Source of the DNA: Trachelipus rathkii
Lineage: Eukaryota > Arthropoda > Malacostraca > Isopoda > Trachelipodidae
NCBI GenBank assembly: GCA_015478945.1
Contig: JABUQX010117120.1
Span: 1 to 35,696, forward strand
Direction of reading: 5' to 3'
Length of the DNA: 35,696 bases
In this document: piece by piece, positions 25,992 to 35,130 of the stretch
Numbering within the stretch: the stretch's first letter is position 1
Layout of the letters: each line of letters begins with the position of its first letter
Made by a program: the position numbers and the translations under genes
Notes under the pieces: generated by a model
Seen by the model: only the letters and a program-made list of their open reading frames with translations
Databases searched by the model: none
What the model was told of the DNA's origin: nothing

Positions 25992-26262
25992 CAGAGGAAA
26001 TCTTTCTAAAATCTTTTCGTACGCTTCAATTTTACTAACTTATAATAAAAAGAGGAAAGAAGTGTAGGTCAACTCTCTTTAAATAAATTTCTTTTCTCAA
26101 ATTAAAATTACTAAACTCGAAACCTATTGCAAAAGTAAGACATTTTGCTTAATATTTCTCATGAGGAAGGACACTCTTTATAATATTTATCAAAAATAAC
26201 GCTAAATTAATAGTATAAACTTGAATTGACGTTTTAAAGTATTTAATAGTCAGCCCAAAAAA
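25992..26262. other. A+T-rich spacer between two CT tracts
   Basis: Ordinary A+T-rich sequence with no open frame, RNA signature or repeat recognised. It separates the two CT-rich tracts that share a flank. Confidence 0.4.
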
Positions 26263-26398
26263 ATCCTTTCTTCTTTCTAGTCTTTCTTTTACGGTGTTCT
26301 CGGGTTACTTTCTCTCTTCTCTCTACTTCTTTCTCTCTCTCTCTCTATCTCTATCTCTTCTCTCTTCTCTCGTTTCGCTTTTGCTTCTATCTTCTCGA
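26263..26398. repeat. CT-rich tract, second copy with shared 11-base flank
   Basis: Contains ctttctagtctttc at the left, then tcgggttactt at 26300-26310, then a purer (CT)n run at about 26330-26350. The same tcgggttactt word precedes the CT tract at 25844, and a tctagtct word occurs in both, hinting at a common origin. Confidence 0.75.
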
Positions 26399-27150
26399 TT
26401 TACTTGGTCCCTCATCAACAACTTATATTTTTCTTAATATATTTTAAATTGCGGGGATGAAAATTTCGGCTTGTTGGTTGCTGTTTCGATCACAGGCGAG
26501 TTATAAAGATGTCACATTTTAAGTCTGTTTTCATTGTTCATGTTCAACTATTTTAGACGAGTATTCCTACCCTTGCCCTTATATGATTTTCTTCTTCTCA
26601 TACTTTTAAATATCTCTCTGTATCTCTCTTCTCATATATTTATTATGCATATAATCTATAATAATAATATATATACTATAATATTCTATCTCGATATATT
26701 TTTTTTTCCTCTTATTTATTTTAAGAATATCATTAAAAAAATATATTATTCGAATTCTAAACTCTTTTAAAATCTATATTTCTGTCCCATTTATAGTATA
26801 CAATTCATACTTATTCAGACCTGATCTAGATATTTTGAAGATTTACTCTATATATTACTTAATAAAAATAATAATCATACCCACCCACCCACTCACATTA
26901 ATTATAATTAATATATTATCTTAATTAGAATCATTACACCAAGACTAAATATGTTTTATCGCATCTATATTATATCTATATATATATATATATATATATA
27001 TATGACAGACAAGGTCATGTGATCTCCTGATAGAAAATGATTTCCTTTTAGTTGATAAATTAGTAAGGAAGAGTTTTAAGTATTTTCCTTTTCTTTTTTT
27101 TCTTTTTTGTAATTAGCTATTTGGATGATTGTACATATACAGACTAAGAA
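26399..27150. other. A+T-rich intergenic sequence with one pure (TA)n run
   Basis: No gene is recognised. A pure TA dinucleotide run of 27 bp lies at 26977-27003. The 78-codon frame at 26534-26770 is F/L/I/Y-rich without any motif, typical of chance frames in pyrimidine-rich A+T DNA. A T-rich patch occurs at about 27085-27108. Confidence 0.45.
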
Positions 27151-27152
27151 AA

Positions 27153-27275
27153 GTACCAAATATTAACAAGGTAATAAGAAATGTACCAAATGTTAATATA
27201 GGAGTTAAAAAGTACCAAATAATAATAATGTTTGAATACCAAATATTAATAGATGAATATAAAAAGTAACAAATA
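27153..27275. repeat. Minisatellite of about 30 bp, five degenerate units
   Basis: The word gtaccaaat(a/g)ttaa recurs with starts at 27153, 27183, 27212, about 27236 and 27266, giving spacings of 30, 29, 24 and 30 bp. The last unit has gtaac for gtacc. The tail of each unit varies. The minus-strand frame through the region (27113-27457) shows the periodicity as repeated FGTFL/WYFL-like peptides, but it is not a plausible gene. Confidence 0.7.
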
Positions 27276-27310
27276 TCATTTGAGTGGATTTGTTTTTTAC
27301 TTTGCATTAG

Positions 27311-27354
27311 TTTTTTTGTTTTTTTGTTTTTTGTTTTTTGTTTTTTTGTTTTTT
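27311..27354. repeat. T-run tract with regularly spaced G, possible minus-strand A-rich tail
   Basis: Runs of six to seven T separated by single G. On the minus strand this reads as repeated A-runs with C, the form taken by degenerate tails of some retroposons. If so, the element body would lie to the right, over 27355-27490, but the tRNA-like boxes there are on the plus strand. The association is therefore uncertain. Confidence 0.5.
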
Positions 27355-27370
27355 CTCCCCTAAGAAAGGG

Positions 27371-27487
27371 CCTTGCCCGTGAGTGGTGGCACCATGTGAA
27401 GAGAGAAAAAAAAAGTGAGTGGCAGAATCGGTAGAGCGACAAACTCGCCTGACACAAGACACAAGTTCAATTCCTCGGCCGGACCCT
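27371..27487 (+). mobile_element. tRNA-derived SINE head (degenerate)
   Basis: A-box-like tggcagaatcgg lies at 27420-27431 and B-box-like agttcaattcc at 27464-27474. The start-to-start spacing of 44 bp is the same as in tRNA genes. The implied acceptor, anticodon and T stems do not pair, so this is not a functional tRNA gene but fits the internal RNA polymerase III promoter of a tRNA-derived SINE. The ggcagaatcg core and the upstream gtggtggcaccatg word resemble what I recall of cephalopod SINEs, which remains unverified. It abuts the duplicated 209-bp unit on its right, which could be its body. Confidence 0.55.
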
Positions 27488-27911
27488 AGCTATTTATTGC
27501 CTAGAGTAGTTACCCTCCTAGATGGGGCTCTACCCTTGAGGTGTGAACTTTAATTAAAAATAAATGTAAGATACAAAAGCAGAGATTCCAATTGATATAA
27601 GAGTAAGTTAAAAATCATAATACAAAATACTATTCACTTAGACCAAAGTGGAGTAACTGATGGTAGGAGGGTGTGACGCGAAAGTTACTAAAAATATACC
27701 CTGTATTGCCTAGAGTAGTTCCCCTCCTAAAATGGGGCACTGTCCATGGGGTGTGAACCTTTATTAAAATAAATGTAAGATACAAAAGCAGAGATTCTAA
27801 ATGGTGTAAGAGCAAGTTAAAAATGATAATACAAAATACTATTCACATAGACCAAAGTGGAGTAACTGATGGTAGGAGGGTGTGACGCGAAAGTTACTAA
27901 AAATATACCCT
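27488..27911. repeat. Tandem duplication of a 209-bp unit, about 90% identical
   Basis: Copy 1 (27488-27702) and copy 2 (27703-27911) align over about 209 bp, with roughly 18-20 differences by hand alignment. The last 60-65 bp are identical, ending in gcgaaagttac then taaaaatataccct. The word accct lies immediately before copy 1, at the end of copy 1 and at the end of copy 2 (27483, 27698, 27907). The differences cluster in the left half. The unit has no coding potential and follows the tRNA-like head directly, so it may be a SINE body duplicated in tandem. Confidence 0.85.
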
Positions 27912-28185
27912 ATTCCGAAAGGCAGAGCTGAGATGGAGATACTCTGATTGTTTTTGTGACAAGGAGCAATTTACCTCAGTGTCGCTCCAAGGGCTACGTC
28001 ATCAGTACAGTAGATCAACGAGAAATACTGAATTGCCAAGATTGTATTTAGTAATCTTTTCTTCAGCATTCAGCAGGAGGTAAATTATAAAACATATATT
28101 AAGGATAGTTTAATATAGAGAAGGGCTTTAAGTTTGTTCATTGGTTTAGTAAAATAGAATTATGAACAGATTATTTATCATTCAC
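27912..28185. other. Balanced sequence right of the duplication, with two small stem-loops
   Basis: Contains inverted pairs ggagc (27963-27967) with gctcc (27984-27988), and aagatt (28038-28043) with aatctt (28053-28058). It may be the continuation of the repeat element to the left or unique DNA. No gene or RNA family is recognised. Confidence 0.35.
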
Positions 28186-28364
28186 AGTATAGTATATATT
28201 ATATAATATAATATATATATATTATAGTATAATAATAATATATATATATATATATATATACTACTAGTATATATATATACTATATAATATATATATATAT
28301 ATGTTTTAAAAATAAATGTATATAAATATATTATATATTTTATAATATATATATATATATATAT

Positions 28365-28395
<31 letters not shown>

Positions 28396-28520
28396 ATTAT
28401 ATATATTATATAATATATATACATCATATAATAATATTTATGGTATAGATATATATAATATAATCGTAGCTATATAATATATAAATATGTTATATAGTAT
28501 ATTATATAATATAGTTATTT
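28186..28520. repeat. TA-rich microsatellite block
   Basis: Imperfect TA and TAT repeats. The minus-strand frame here (28182-28427, almost only I and Y) is a translation of the repeat. Confidence 0.8.
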
Positions 28521-29284
28521 ATATTCATGGAAGTGTTCAGGGATTTCTACGGGATAGGTGGGAGCTGGTTAATCCTTGTGGGATGACAGGTTTCCATCCT
28601 GTGTATTTCTACTAAATGTTTCTACGTTATAATATGGTTGAATTGGCTTGTGTCTCTGGTTAGTAGAGAAGATGCGATAGGGTATGGAATTTCGTTTCAT
28701 ATACTAGATGGATATTTTAATGTGCTAGATCGTTGAGGGATGATATTTCGAGAGAGAGACTTTATAAACGAAATTCAGTTGGTTTTACGTACTGATAATA
28801 TTTCTGGCCTTTTCAACCATCTGACAATTTTGTAAGATCATCTTTCCTCCCTTTTGCTGATGACTGTTGTTGTAATATGTCCGACTGAACGGATTCTTCC
28901 GCTTCCCCCCTATTTTTCTGCTAATTAACCCTATACATTCTGGCATTCGTCTTAGCTCCCTTCTTCTCTCCCTAGGTGTCTTTATTTTACTAGTGATTTA
29001 GTTTGATCTGAGTGCTGGGTCTGAAATCTATGAACGGTTAAGAGGCGGTGCCAGATGGAATTATCCCGAGGTTTGAGGGACGTGCTTCCTGATGATGGAT
29101 CGCTTGCTTCATTGTCTGCCGTCTGTGTGGAATTCTTTATACTTCTAGTGTTTCCTGTGAATTTGCTCTCCATTTTAGAAGTTGGCGTCTGTGACTCATT
29201 GCGTATTAGTGCGTTCGATTACGTTTTGAGGCGTATATCACCTTTATTGAATGGGATTGACGTGAGTTGAGGTGTTTACTGACA
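28521..29284. other. Balanced single-copy-like island, no supported gene
   Basis: One of the least repetitive stretches in the window. A pyrimidine-rich segment ending ctctccctag at about 28976 resembles a splice acceptor, and cgtgagt near 29262 resembles a splice donor. The sequence between them has stops in the frames examined. Short frames overlap on both strands (29055-29270 plus, 28982-29173 minus). The minus frame is S/T-rich and its stop overlaps an aataaa. No domain is recognisable, so I do not call an exon. A 5-bp stem (acagg/cctgt) lies at 28586-28602. Confidence 0.35.
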
Positions 29285-29633
29285 TAATATATATATATAT
29301 AATATATATTCTATAATATATAATATTATTATATATATATTATTATATGTTATATATATATATTATATTTTTATATATATATATATGTTTATATTTATAT
29401 AATATATATTAAAGTCTATTATATATATATTATATCATTATATATATTTATATATCTAGTATTTATATATAAATTTATATATTATATATATAGTAAAATT
29501 ATTTATTTTATATGTATTTATATATTATATTATATATATAATATTATATATATATATATATATGTATTATTATTATTAATATATTTATATATATATATAT
29601 ATATAGTATATGTATTAATACATATATATATCT
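29285..29633. repeat. TA-rich microsatellite block
   Basis: About 350 bp of imperfect TA and TAT repeats, leading directly into the GA tract. This is the first member of a composite simple-repeat cluster that extends to about 30429. Confidence 0.85.
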
Positions 29634-29908
29634 ACAAGAGAGGAAGAAGAAGAAGGAAGAGAGAGAGAGAGAGAGCAGAGAGAGAGGAGAGAAGAGAGAG
29701 AGGAGAGAGAGAGAAGAGGAGAGAGAGAGAGGAAGAGATGAGGAGGAGGAGGAAGGAGAAGAGAGAGAGAGAGAGGAGAGAGGAGAGGAGAAGGGAAGAG
29801 AGGAGGCGAGATGACGAGCGAGAGAGAGAGAGAGGAGGAGAGATGAGGAGAGAGAGAGAGAGAGACAGTTTGAGAGAGAGAGAGAGAGAGAGGAAGAGAG
29901 AGGAAGAG
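29634..29908. repeat. GA-rich polypurine tract
   Basis: About 275 bp in which the plus strand is almost all G and A, with gagaga runs, aggagg and gaagag words and a few C or T interruptions (for example near 29808-29820 and 29868). It is opposite in strand sense to the CT tracts between 22 and 26.4 kb. Potential triplex-forming sequence. Confidence 0.88.
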
Positions 29909-29973
29909 TTTATATAAACAAACTATTATATAACAAGATTCAAAACCAAAAGTTAAACCAATATTTATTTAAG

Positions 29974-30080
29974 CGATAGAACGATAGAGAAGTGAGAGAG
30001 AGGAGGAGAGGAGAGATCGAGAGAGAGAGAGAGAAAGAGAGAGAAGGCAGAGATGAGAGAGATGGAGGAGGTAGAAGAAG
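29974..30080. repeat. GA-rich polypurine tract, second
   Basis: A second (GA)n-type tract separated from the first by about 65 bp of A+T-rich non-repetitive sequence. It ends in gtagaagaagtgcc. The arrangement suggests one array interrupted by an insertion, or two neighbouring expansions. Confidence 0.85.
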
Positions 30081-30160
30081 TGCCAGTAGTGGTGGGGTCT
30101 CATCAGATCAGAAAGATTTTGTACCTTCGATTTGTAGCTTTTGTTTATGATTATTAATTA

Positions 30161-30361
30161 CATTATATATATATATATATTAATTATATATAATATAATT
30201 TAATATAATTAATAAATAAATACTATTATATACAATTTTGGGATTAGGTTTATACAGATTTCTTGATATTAAAAAAAAGATTATACATATATTATATATA
30301 TATTATATATATTAATATATATATATATATATTATATATATATATTTTAATAGTATATATA
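30161..30361. repeat. TA-rich microsatellite segments
   Basis: TA-rich runs at about 30161-30222 and 30281-30361, with a short non-repetitive piece between them. The second run leads into the GT repeat. The overlapping short frame (30263-30481) is a translation of repeats. Confidence 0.75.
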
Positions 30362-30429
30362 TTTGTGTGGTGTGTGGTGTGTGTGTGTGTGTGGTGTGTG
30401 CTTGGCATATGTGTAGTGTGTTGTGGTGG
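30362..30429. repeat. GT-rich imperfect microsatellite
   Basis: Imperfect (GT)n with ggtgtgtgg-type interruptions, directly continuing a TA run, which gives a compound TA/GT array. GT/TA compounds of this kind are common in animal genomes. Confidence 0.8.
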
Positions 30430-31210
30430 AAAGGTCAACATAGATTCAGAGACCATAAAAATACATATTTCTCGAGTTTGAGAAGATCTTTTTTAGGTCT
30501 TTATTACATGTTTATTCTGACCAATTAAATTACTTCATTTTTCAGAATTGAATGAACAAAATATTTTAATTGAAAATATAAAACCTATAATAATTATAAT
30601 ACAGTTCTCATTTCTTACATTTTTTAAATATTTGAATTTGAAAAGGAATATATTTTTTTTTTCATATACTTTTGACATACTTTAGGAAAAATTATTATTG
30701 TTGAATAGACACATTCATTATTGAGAAAGTGAGGGACTTAAATTTTGAGTAGTCCTTAAGATGAGTATCTTAAATGTAGGTCCCTTAAAAAGGATTACTC
30801 ACTTAAGTGTATTACTTTTTTTTTATTTTAATTAATTGATGATTTTTATTATTAATTATATCTGGATATAAAGAATTTTAAAGGATCTGAATTTCAACAC
30901 TTTTATCATTTGTTTAAGAATAAGGATTTTGGCCAATATTGTATAATAATGTTCTTAAAGACTCTAAATATGATTTTCTTTTTTCTTTTTTCTTTCATTG
31001 ATATTTGCACAATTGGAATAGATGAAGACATTGTTTATACAACGTCTTTAGACGTGCGAATGAATTACATCATAATAAATAATATGAGTTCACATGATGA
31101 TTTTATCTTCTTTTTTTATTCAAGTTGCAGTTATTATATTTTTTTAACGGAATTTTTCATGAACAGGGCTATGATAACTGTTCAACTATGGCAGGGAAGA
31201 AATTTAAACG
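30430..31210. other. A+T-rich intergenic sequence left of a long A tract
   Basis: Ordinary A+T-rich sequence. A frame beginning at 30910 runs 119 codons into the A tract, but its translation is F/I/Y/M-rich and motif-free and then becomes poly-K. It is therefore not supported as coding. No aataaa lies in the 30 bases before the A tract. Confidence 0.4.
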
Positions 31211-31234
31211 GAAAAAAAAAAAAAAAAAAGAAAA

Positions 31235-31268
<34 letters not shown>

Positions 31269-31341
31269 AAAAAAAAAAAAAAAAAAAAAAAATAAAAAAA
31301 AAAATAAAAAAAAAAAAAAAATAATAAAAAAAAAAAAAAAT
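31211..31341. repeat. Long interrupted poly-A tract
   Basis: About 130 bp of A runs with single G, C or T interruptions, T being the commonest on the right. The overlapping plus- and minus-strand frames (poly-K, poly-F) are artefacts of the tract. It could be an expanded retroposon tail or an A-rich microsatellite. No element body was recognised upstream. Confidence 0.85.
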
Positions 31342-31577
31342 AACAAAATGAAGAAAAGATTAAGGTATCCCCAAGAGTATCTGAGCTTTTCCTTAAGTTG
31401 ACGAAAGAAAGGTGTAAATATTGGGCTGTGAATAATGAATTGTACATTTTTATCCATAATTCTATAAAGTTTGTTGTCCTTCTTTAATTCTAAGCCAACT
31501 GTAAGTAGTTTTTCAAGATAATTTACTATGCAACTGGGAAATCACAAAAATTATCATATTTATCATATTTTAACTTT
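31342..31577. other. Short intergenic sequence, nothing recognised
   Basis: Moderately A+T-rich and non-repetitive. No open frame or element is recognised between the A tract and the following TA array. Confidence 0.4.
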
Positions 31578-31985
31578 TATAATTATATATTATATATATA
31601 ATATTATATATATTATATATATATATGTTATTATAATAATATTATATATATATCTATATGATATATATTATATATTATATAGTACTTTTTATAATTTATA
31701 TAAAATAATTTGATATATATATATCTTATTATTATATATATATATATTATTTATTACTAATATATATATATATATATTAACATATTATATTATATATATA
31801 TATAATAATAATATATATATATTTATATATTATATATAAATTATATATATATATAAATATATATTATAGTATATATTAATATAATATATAGTTTATATAT
31901 ATATATATATATATAATATTATATATTTATATTAGTATATATTTATATATAACTATATTATTATATAAATTTATATATATATAGA
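31578..31985. repeat. TA-rich microsatellite block
   Basis: About 400 bp of imperfect TA, TAT and TTA repeats. The I/Y-rich frame at 31528-31713 is a translation of the repeat. Confidence 0.85.
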
Positions 31986-32927
31986 TTAATTATAGTAATG
32001 TATGGTGCGTATGTGTGTGTTGTTTTTGTGACATTTTTTTTTATTATTCTTTTTCTTTGGTTTCTTTGTTCATTGGGATGAACCTACTGGCTATTATAAG
32101 GGAAAGATATAAGGTTGTTGAGCTGTTTTTTTAAACTTTTCAGATATGGTATTAACCCCCTGGAGTTTTCCAACCTATACATCGCGTTTCTACTAAAGAT
32201 GTTTTTTCAATCCATTGGTTTAGGCCAAAAATGGAAAACGAGATTGTTGTCCCCGATATTGAAAACTGAAGAAAGAATGAGTCAGGATTTAACTTTAGTA
32301 GATTAATCTTAAATGAATTTAGAAATTAAAAAGTTAATTTTTTTTTACCCCCAAGCCGGGATATGAAACAATTCTATTAAACAGTATTTCTATTTTTATA
32401 AGGTTTCAGAGAGTGAATATATGTGAGAGGTGGGGCTTGCAATTGTGGCAAAAATTTAGCATTCATCTAGCAAGTATGACAAATCCGAATCTTGTTCTAC
32501 ATCAAATCTAATTTCATTACTTCACGCAATATACTCGAACACTTTATTAAACTTCAACTGCATGAAGTTTCAAGATCAATACTTAAAATTAATAAGTTCT
32601 TTAAAGCTTTATGTTTATGTATTTGATTAAATATTAAGGAAAGTAAAATTAAAGTTTCCATAAAGTAAATTTAGAGTTCCAAATGATCGTTGTGGACTTT
32701 CAGAAAAGCTAGTTTGCTTCTCCCCGAGTTTTAAGCATATTGAAGAATAATTTTTCGTAGCGCTTCGAAATACGTGAATGTTTTTTTTTATCCCTATTAA
32801 ACTTTGTGATTTGAAGTAGTCTATGACTAAAGAGAAATATCAAATGTATAACCAATCAAGGTAAACAAAGTACAGAGCATAATGTAATTTAAAATTTATT
32901 TTAAAAAAATTTTAATTTCATTTCGGC
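31986..32927. other. Moderately complex intergenic sequence, no supported gene
   Basis: Contains a short GT-rich start (about 32004-32030) and then ordinary sequence. A 63-codon plus-strand frame (32115-32306) opens with TTG rather than ATG and has no recognisable domain. An acceptor-like pyrimidine tract ending in cag lies at about 32126-32143, inside that frame. The evidence is too weak for an exon call. Confidence 0.35.
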
Positions 32928-33017
32928 AAAGAAGAGAGAGGAGAGAGAGAGAGAAGAGAGGAGAGAGAGAGGAGATGAGAGAGGAGAGAGAGAGGGAGAG
33001 AGAGACAGGGAAGAGAA
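32928..33017. repeat. GA-rich polypurine tract
   Basis: About 90 bp of gagaga, aggaga and agaaga words with very few pyrimidines on the plus strand, followed by a T run at about 33026-33034. It has the same strand sense as the tracts at 29.6-30.1 kb. Confidence 0.85.
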
Positions 33018-33540
33018 ATCAAGAATTTTTTTTTTATGTGAAATTGTCTGAATTATGCGCAATTTTGATTATCCCATTGTCATTTGATTTGAGTAAGACA
33101 TTTTTATAAATGTTTCAAATGTATCACAAATGTATCAAAAGAAGCTAATTTTACTTAATGTATTCATAAATTTGAACCAAGTTCTTGAATAGAAGTTTTT
33201 TTCTTTTAAATGGTTTTTAGGGTTATCATATATGTTGGTTTTGTGCTTTTATTTATATTAATAAAGAATTATTTTAATAGTTACCCATTCTTTTAATTAC
33301 ATTGACGAGGTGATTATGTATATATTTATTATACTATTATGTTCGACACTCAATAATTTAACTTTATGCTTTGAGACCTTTCGTTATTATTACTATTTGA
33401 AAAGAGAAAATAAATTAAAAACTTTTTGATCATTTATAAATAAAAATATGATGTTTATGTTACGTAATTTACGTTCTGTCAAAAACCCTAATTTAAAACA
33501 TAGAAAAATTAGAACGAACAAAATTATGCTATTTTCTGCA
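33018..33540. other. A+T-rich intergenic sequence, nothing recognised
   Basis: Non-repetitive A+T-rich DNA. A short direct repeat of caaatgtatca occurs at about 33116-33138. No open frame or RNA signature is visible. Confidence 0.4.
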
Positions 33541-33662
33541 TGATATATATATATATTATTATATATATATATTATATATAATATATTAATATATTATATA
33601 TATAATTTTATTATTAATTATATATATAATATATATAATATATATATCATTATATAATATAC
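33541..33662. repeat. TA-rich microsatellite block
   Basis: Imperfect TA and TAT repeats with a short TTATTA segment in the middle. Confidence 0.8.
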
Positions 33663-33715
33663 TCTAACCACACGTCGATCAAAAACAAATAACAGTCGTT
33701 AGGAAGTAAGAAAGT

Positions 33716-33775
33716 ATTTCGCCGTGAATTGAACTGACACATGTTGCGACGACGAATAACCCATCGTCTTAACCT
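33716..33775 (-). mobile_element. Possible fragment of a tRNA-derived SINE (B-box side)
   Basis: On the minus strand, the reverse complement of 33724-33736 reads cagttcaattcac, which is B-box-like. The preceding attcgtcgtcgcaac and following ggcgaa resemble, as I recall them, the cephalopod SINE segment just before and after its B box. No A box is found at the 44-bp spacing, so this would be a diverged or truncated copy. The 68-codon plus-strand frame covering this segment (33741-33947) is therefore unlikely to be a gene. Confidence 0.2.
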
Positions 33776-34002
33776 GTTCACCATTACCAGAAGTCAAAAC
33801 TTTCACTTAAACGAACTTTTAAGACGCATTCGAGCCACATTGAGACTATTAACACGTTTTTACCGTGTCTTTTTTTTTGCTTTCCCGAAATGTCTTTATT
33901 TGTTTGTAAGATCGACTGCGGTTACTGCAGTATATTTATATAAATAAATTATAAGACGAGTGTTGATAGTGTCAATGGGGCTCATGCGGCTTATGTCTAA
34001 TT
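33776..34002. other. Balanced intergenic sequence, nothing recognised
   Basis: Relatively complex sequence with a T run at about 33869-33877. The plus-strand frame across it is R/L/F-rich without a domain. Nothing further can be supported. Confidence 0.35.
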
Positions 34003-34172
34003 ATATATATTACATAATATTAATATTATATATTATATATATCATATAATTTATATTTATATTAATATATATATATATATTTAGTATTTTATATAATATA
34101 TATATATAATAATTGTATTTATATATTATATCTGTGTATATATATATATGTTATATATATATATATATAATA

Positions 34173-34208
<36 letters not shown>

Positions 34209-34222
34209 CTAATATTATATTG
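34003..34222. repeat. TA-rich microsatellite block
   Basis: About 220 bp of TA-dominated repeat, with the purest run at about 34170-34203. Confidence 0.85.
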
Positions 34223-34968
34223 ACAGTAAATTTGGACATAAATTTTCAAATAATGACATTTTCAATACGGTTTTCTTCAGCAGAAATCGAGTGGATTTGA
34301 GATGTCGAGATGGGTGAGTGGGGTACTACCCACGTTGGGGAATTATTAGTCCTCCATTACATCCACTGCCAGATAATGGTAGATTTACCTCCATGGTTTT
34401 AAATGAAGCGAAAGTTGTCGAGGTGGGGGCAATTAGCTGATGGCTTAAACACGTTAATACGAAGAATATTGTACCGGTCTTAGTCAGTCAGTGAAGTTGG
34501 AGGATGGATCTCTCTGAATATCAAGCTGTCAGTTCACCTTGGTAAAGCGAACCATTTAAAAGATGAAGTCTTGCCTCACTCAAGGAATGAAATAATTGTT
34601 TTCTGAAAAGGTACATTGAAAACTGAGTTCAGGAATGACTACGAATGGTATTCTTTGTGGACTTAATATTTATTACTTCTCTATGAACAAGTAACATTGG
34701 ATTTGGTCAAAACGAGAAAAGTTAGATTGGCGGTTGCTATCCTGTTTTTTTGAATTTCAACCAGTTATGCGGAGGTCGTCCTGAAGCGTATTGAATATCA
34801 CAACTGAACCAGAATATGCACCAAGCCTCTCGCCATCACTATATTACCTCCAAATAATTTTTATTTTTTCTTGTGCATTGACTCGGTTTCATTACTTTTT
34901 TATATTCTAAAATTTGGTGTGAAAGATGGTTATAGTCCTTCAGCCCCCATCACTGATGAGTACCAAAT
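34223..34968. other. Balanced single-copy-like island, no supported gene
   Basis: This is among the most complex sequence of the window. It includes a 5-bp stem (gtggg 34318-34322, cccac 34329-34333, 6-base loop). An acceptor-like ttttcttcag at about 34270-34279 is followed by a donor-like gggtgagt at about 34313. This pair would define a tiny exon of about 30 bp, which is not credible alone. No open frame with a recognisable product was found. Confidence 0.35.
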
Positions 34969-35040
34969 GCCAAGCACGGCCCACGCATCGCCCACGCCAG
35001 CATCGCCCAACGACACACAAACACAACCACCACACCCACA
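34969..35040. repeat. C-rich short-period repeat
   Basis: Contains gcatcgccca twice with a 15-bp period (34985-34994 and 35000-35009) inside a CCCA/CGCC-rich segment, and ends in a CA-rich piece with aacgacacac and ccaccacaccc words. The H/R/P/T-rich frame over it (34926-35126) is a product of the composition. A TA array follows directly. Confidence 0.55.
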
Positions 35041-35130
35041 ATAATAATACTATTATATATATTATACTAGTATATAAATATTTATATATATATAATATAT
35101 TATATTATTATATATTTATTCTATAATTTA
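35041..35130. repeat. TA-rich microsatellite block
   Basis: A short array of TA and TAT repeats directly after the C-rich segment. Confidence 0.8.

Noticed and set aside
27153..27275. Roughly 30-bp spaced repeats that superficially resemble a CRISPR array
   Set aside because: The conserved word is only about 13-14 bp, spacing is irregular (30, 29, 24, 30), the intervening sequence is A+T-rich and related between units, and there are no cas genes. The context is eukaryotic, so a minisatellite is the better explanation.
27413..27485. A functional tRNA gene
   Set aside because: The A and B boxes are spaced correctly, but the acceptor and T stems do not pair and no convincing anticodon arm forms. 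A tRNA-derived SINE head fits better.
30910..31269. 119-codon plus-strand frame ending in poly-K
   Set aside because: The first part is motif-free F/I/Y/M-rich sequence typical of A+T-rich DNA, and the end is the poly-A tract. No splice or start context supports it.
31169..31457. Poly-F frames on the minus strand and a poly-K frame on the plus strand
   Set aside because: These arise from the interrupted poly-A tract read in different frames.
34270..34320. Acceptor/donor pair defining a micro-exon
   Set aside because: The pair would enclose only about 30 bp and lacks any neighbouring exon candidates. Such motif pairs are common by chance.
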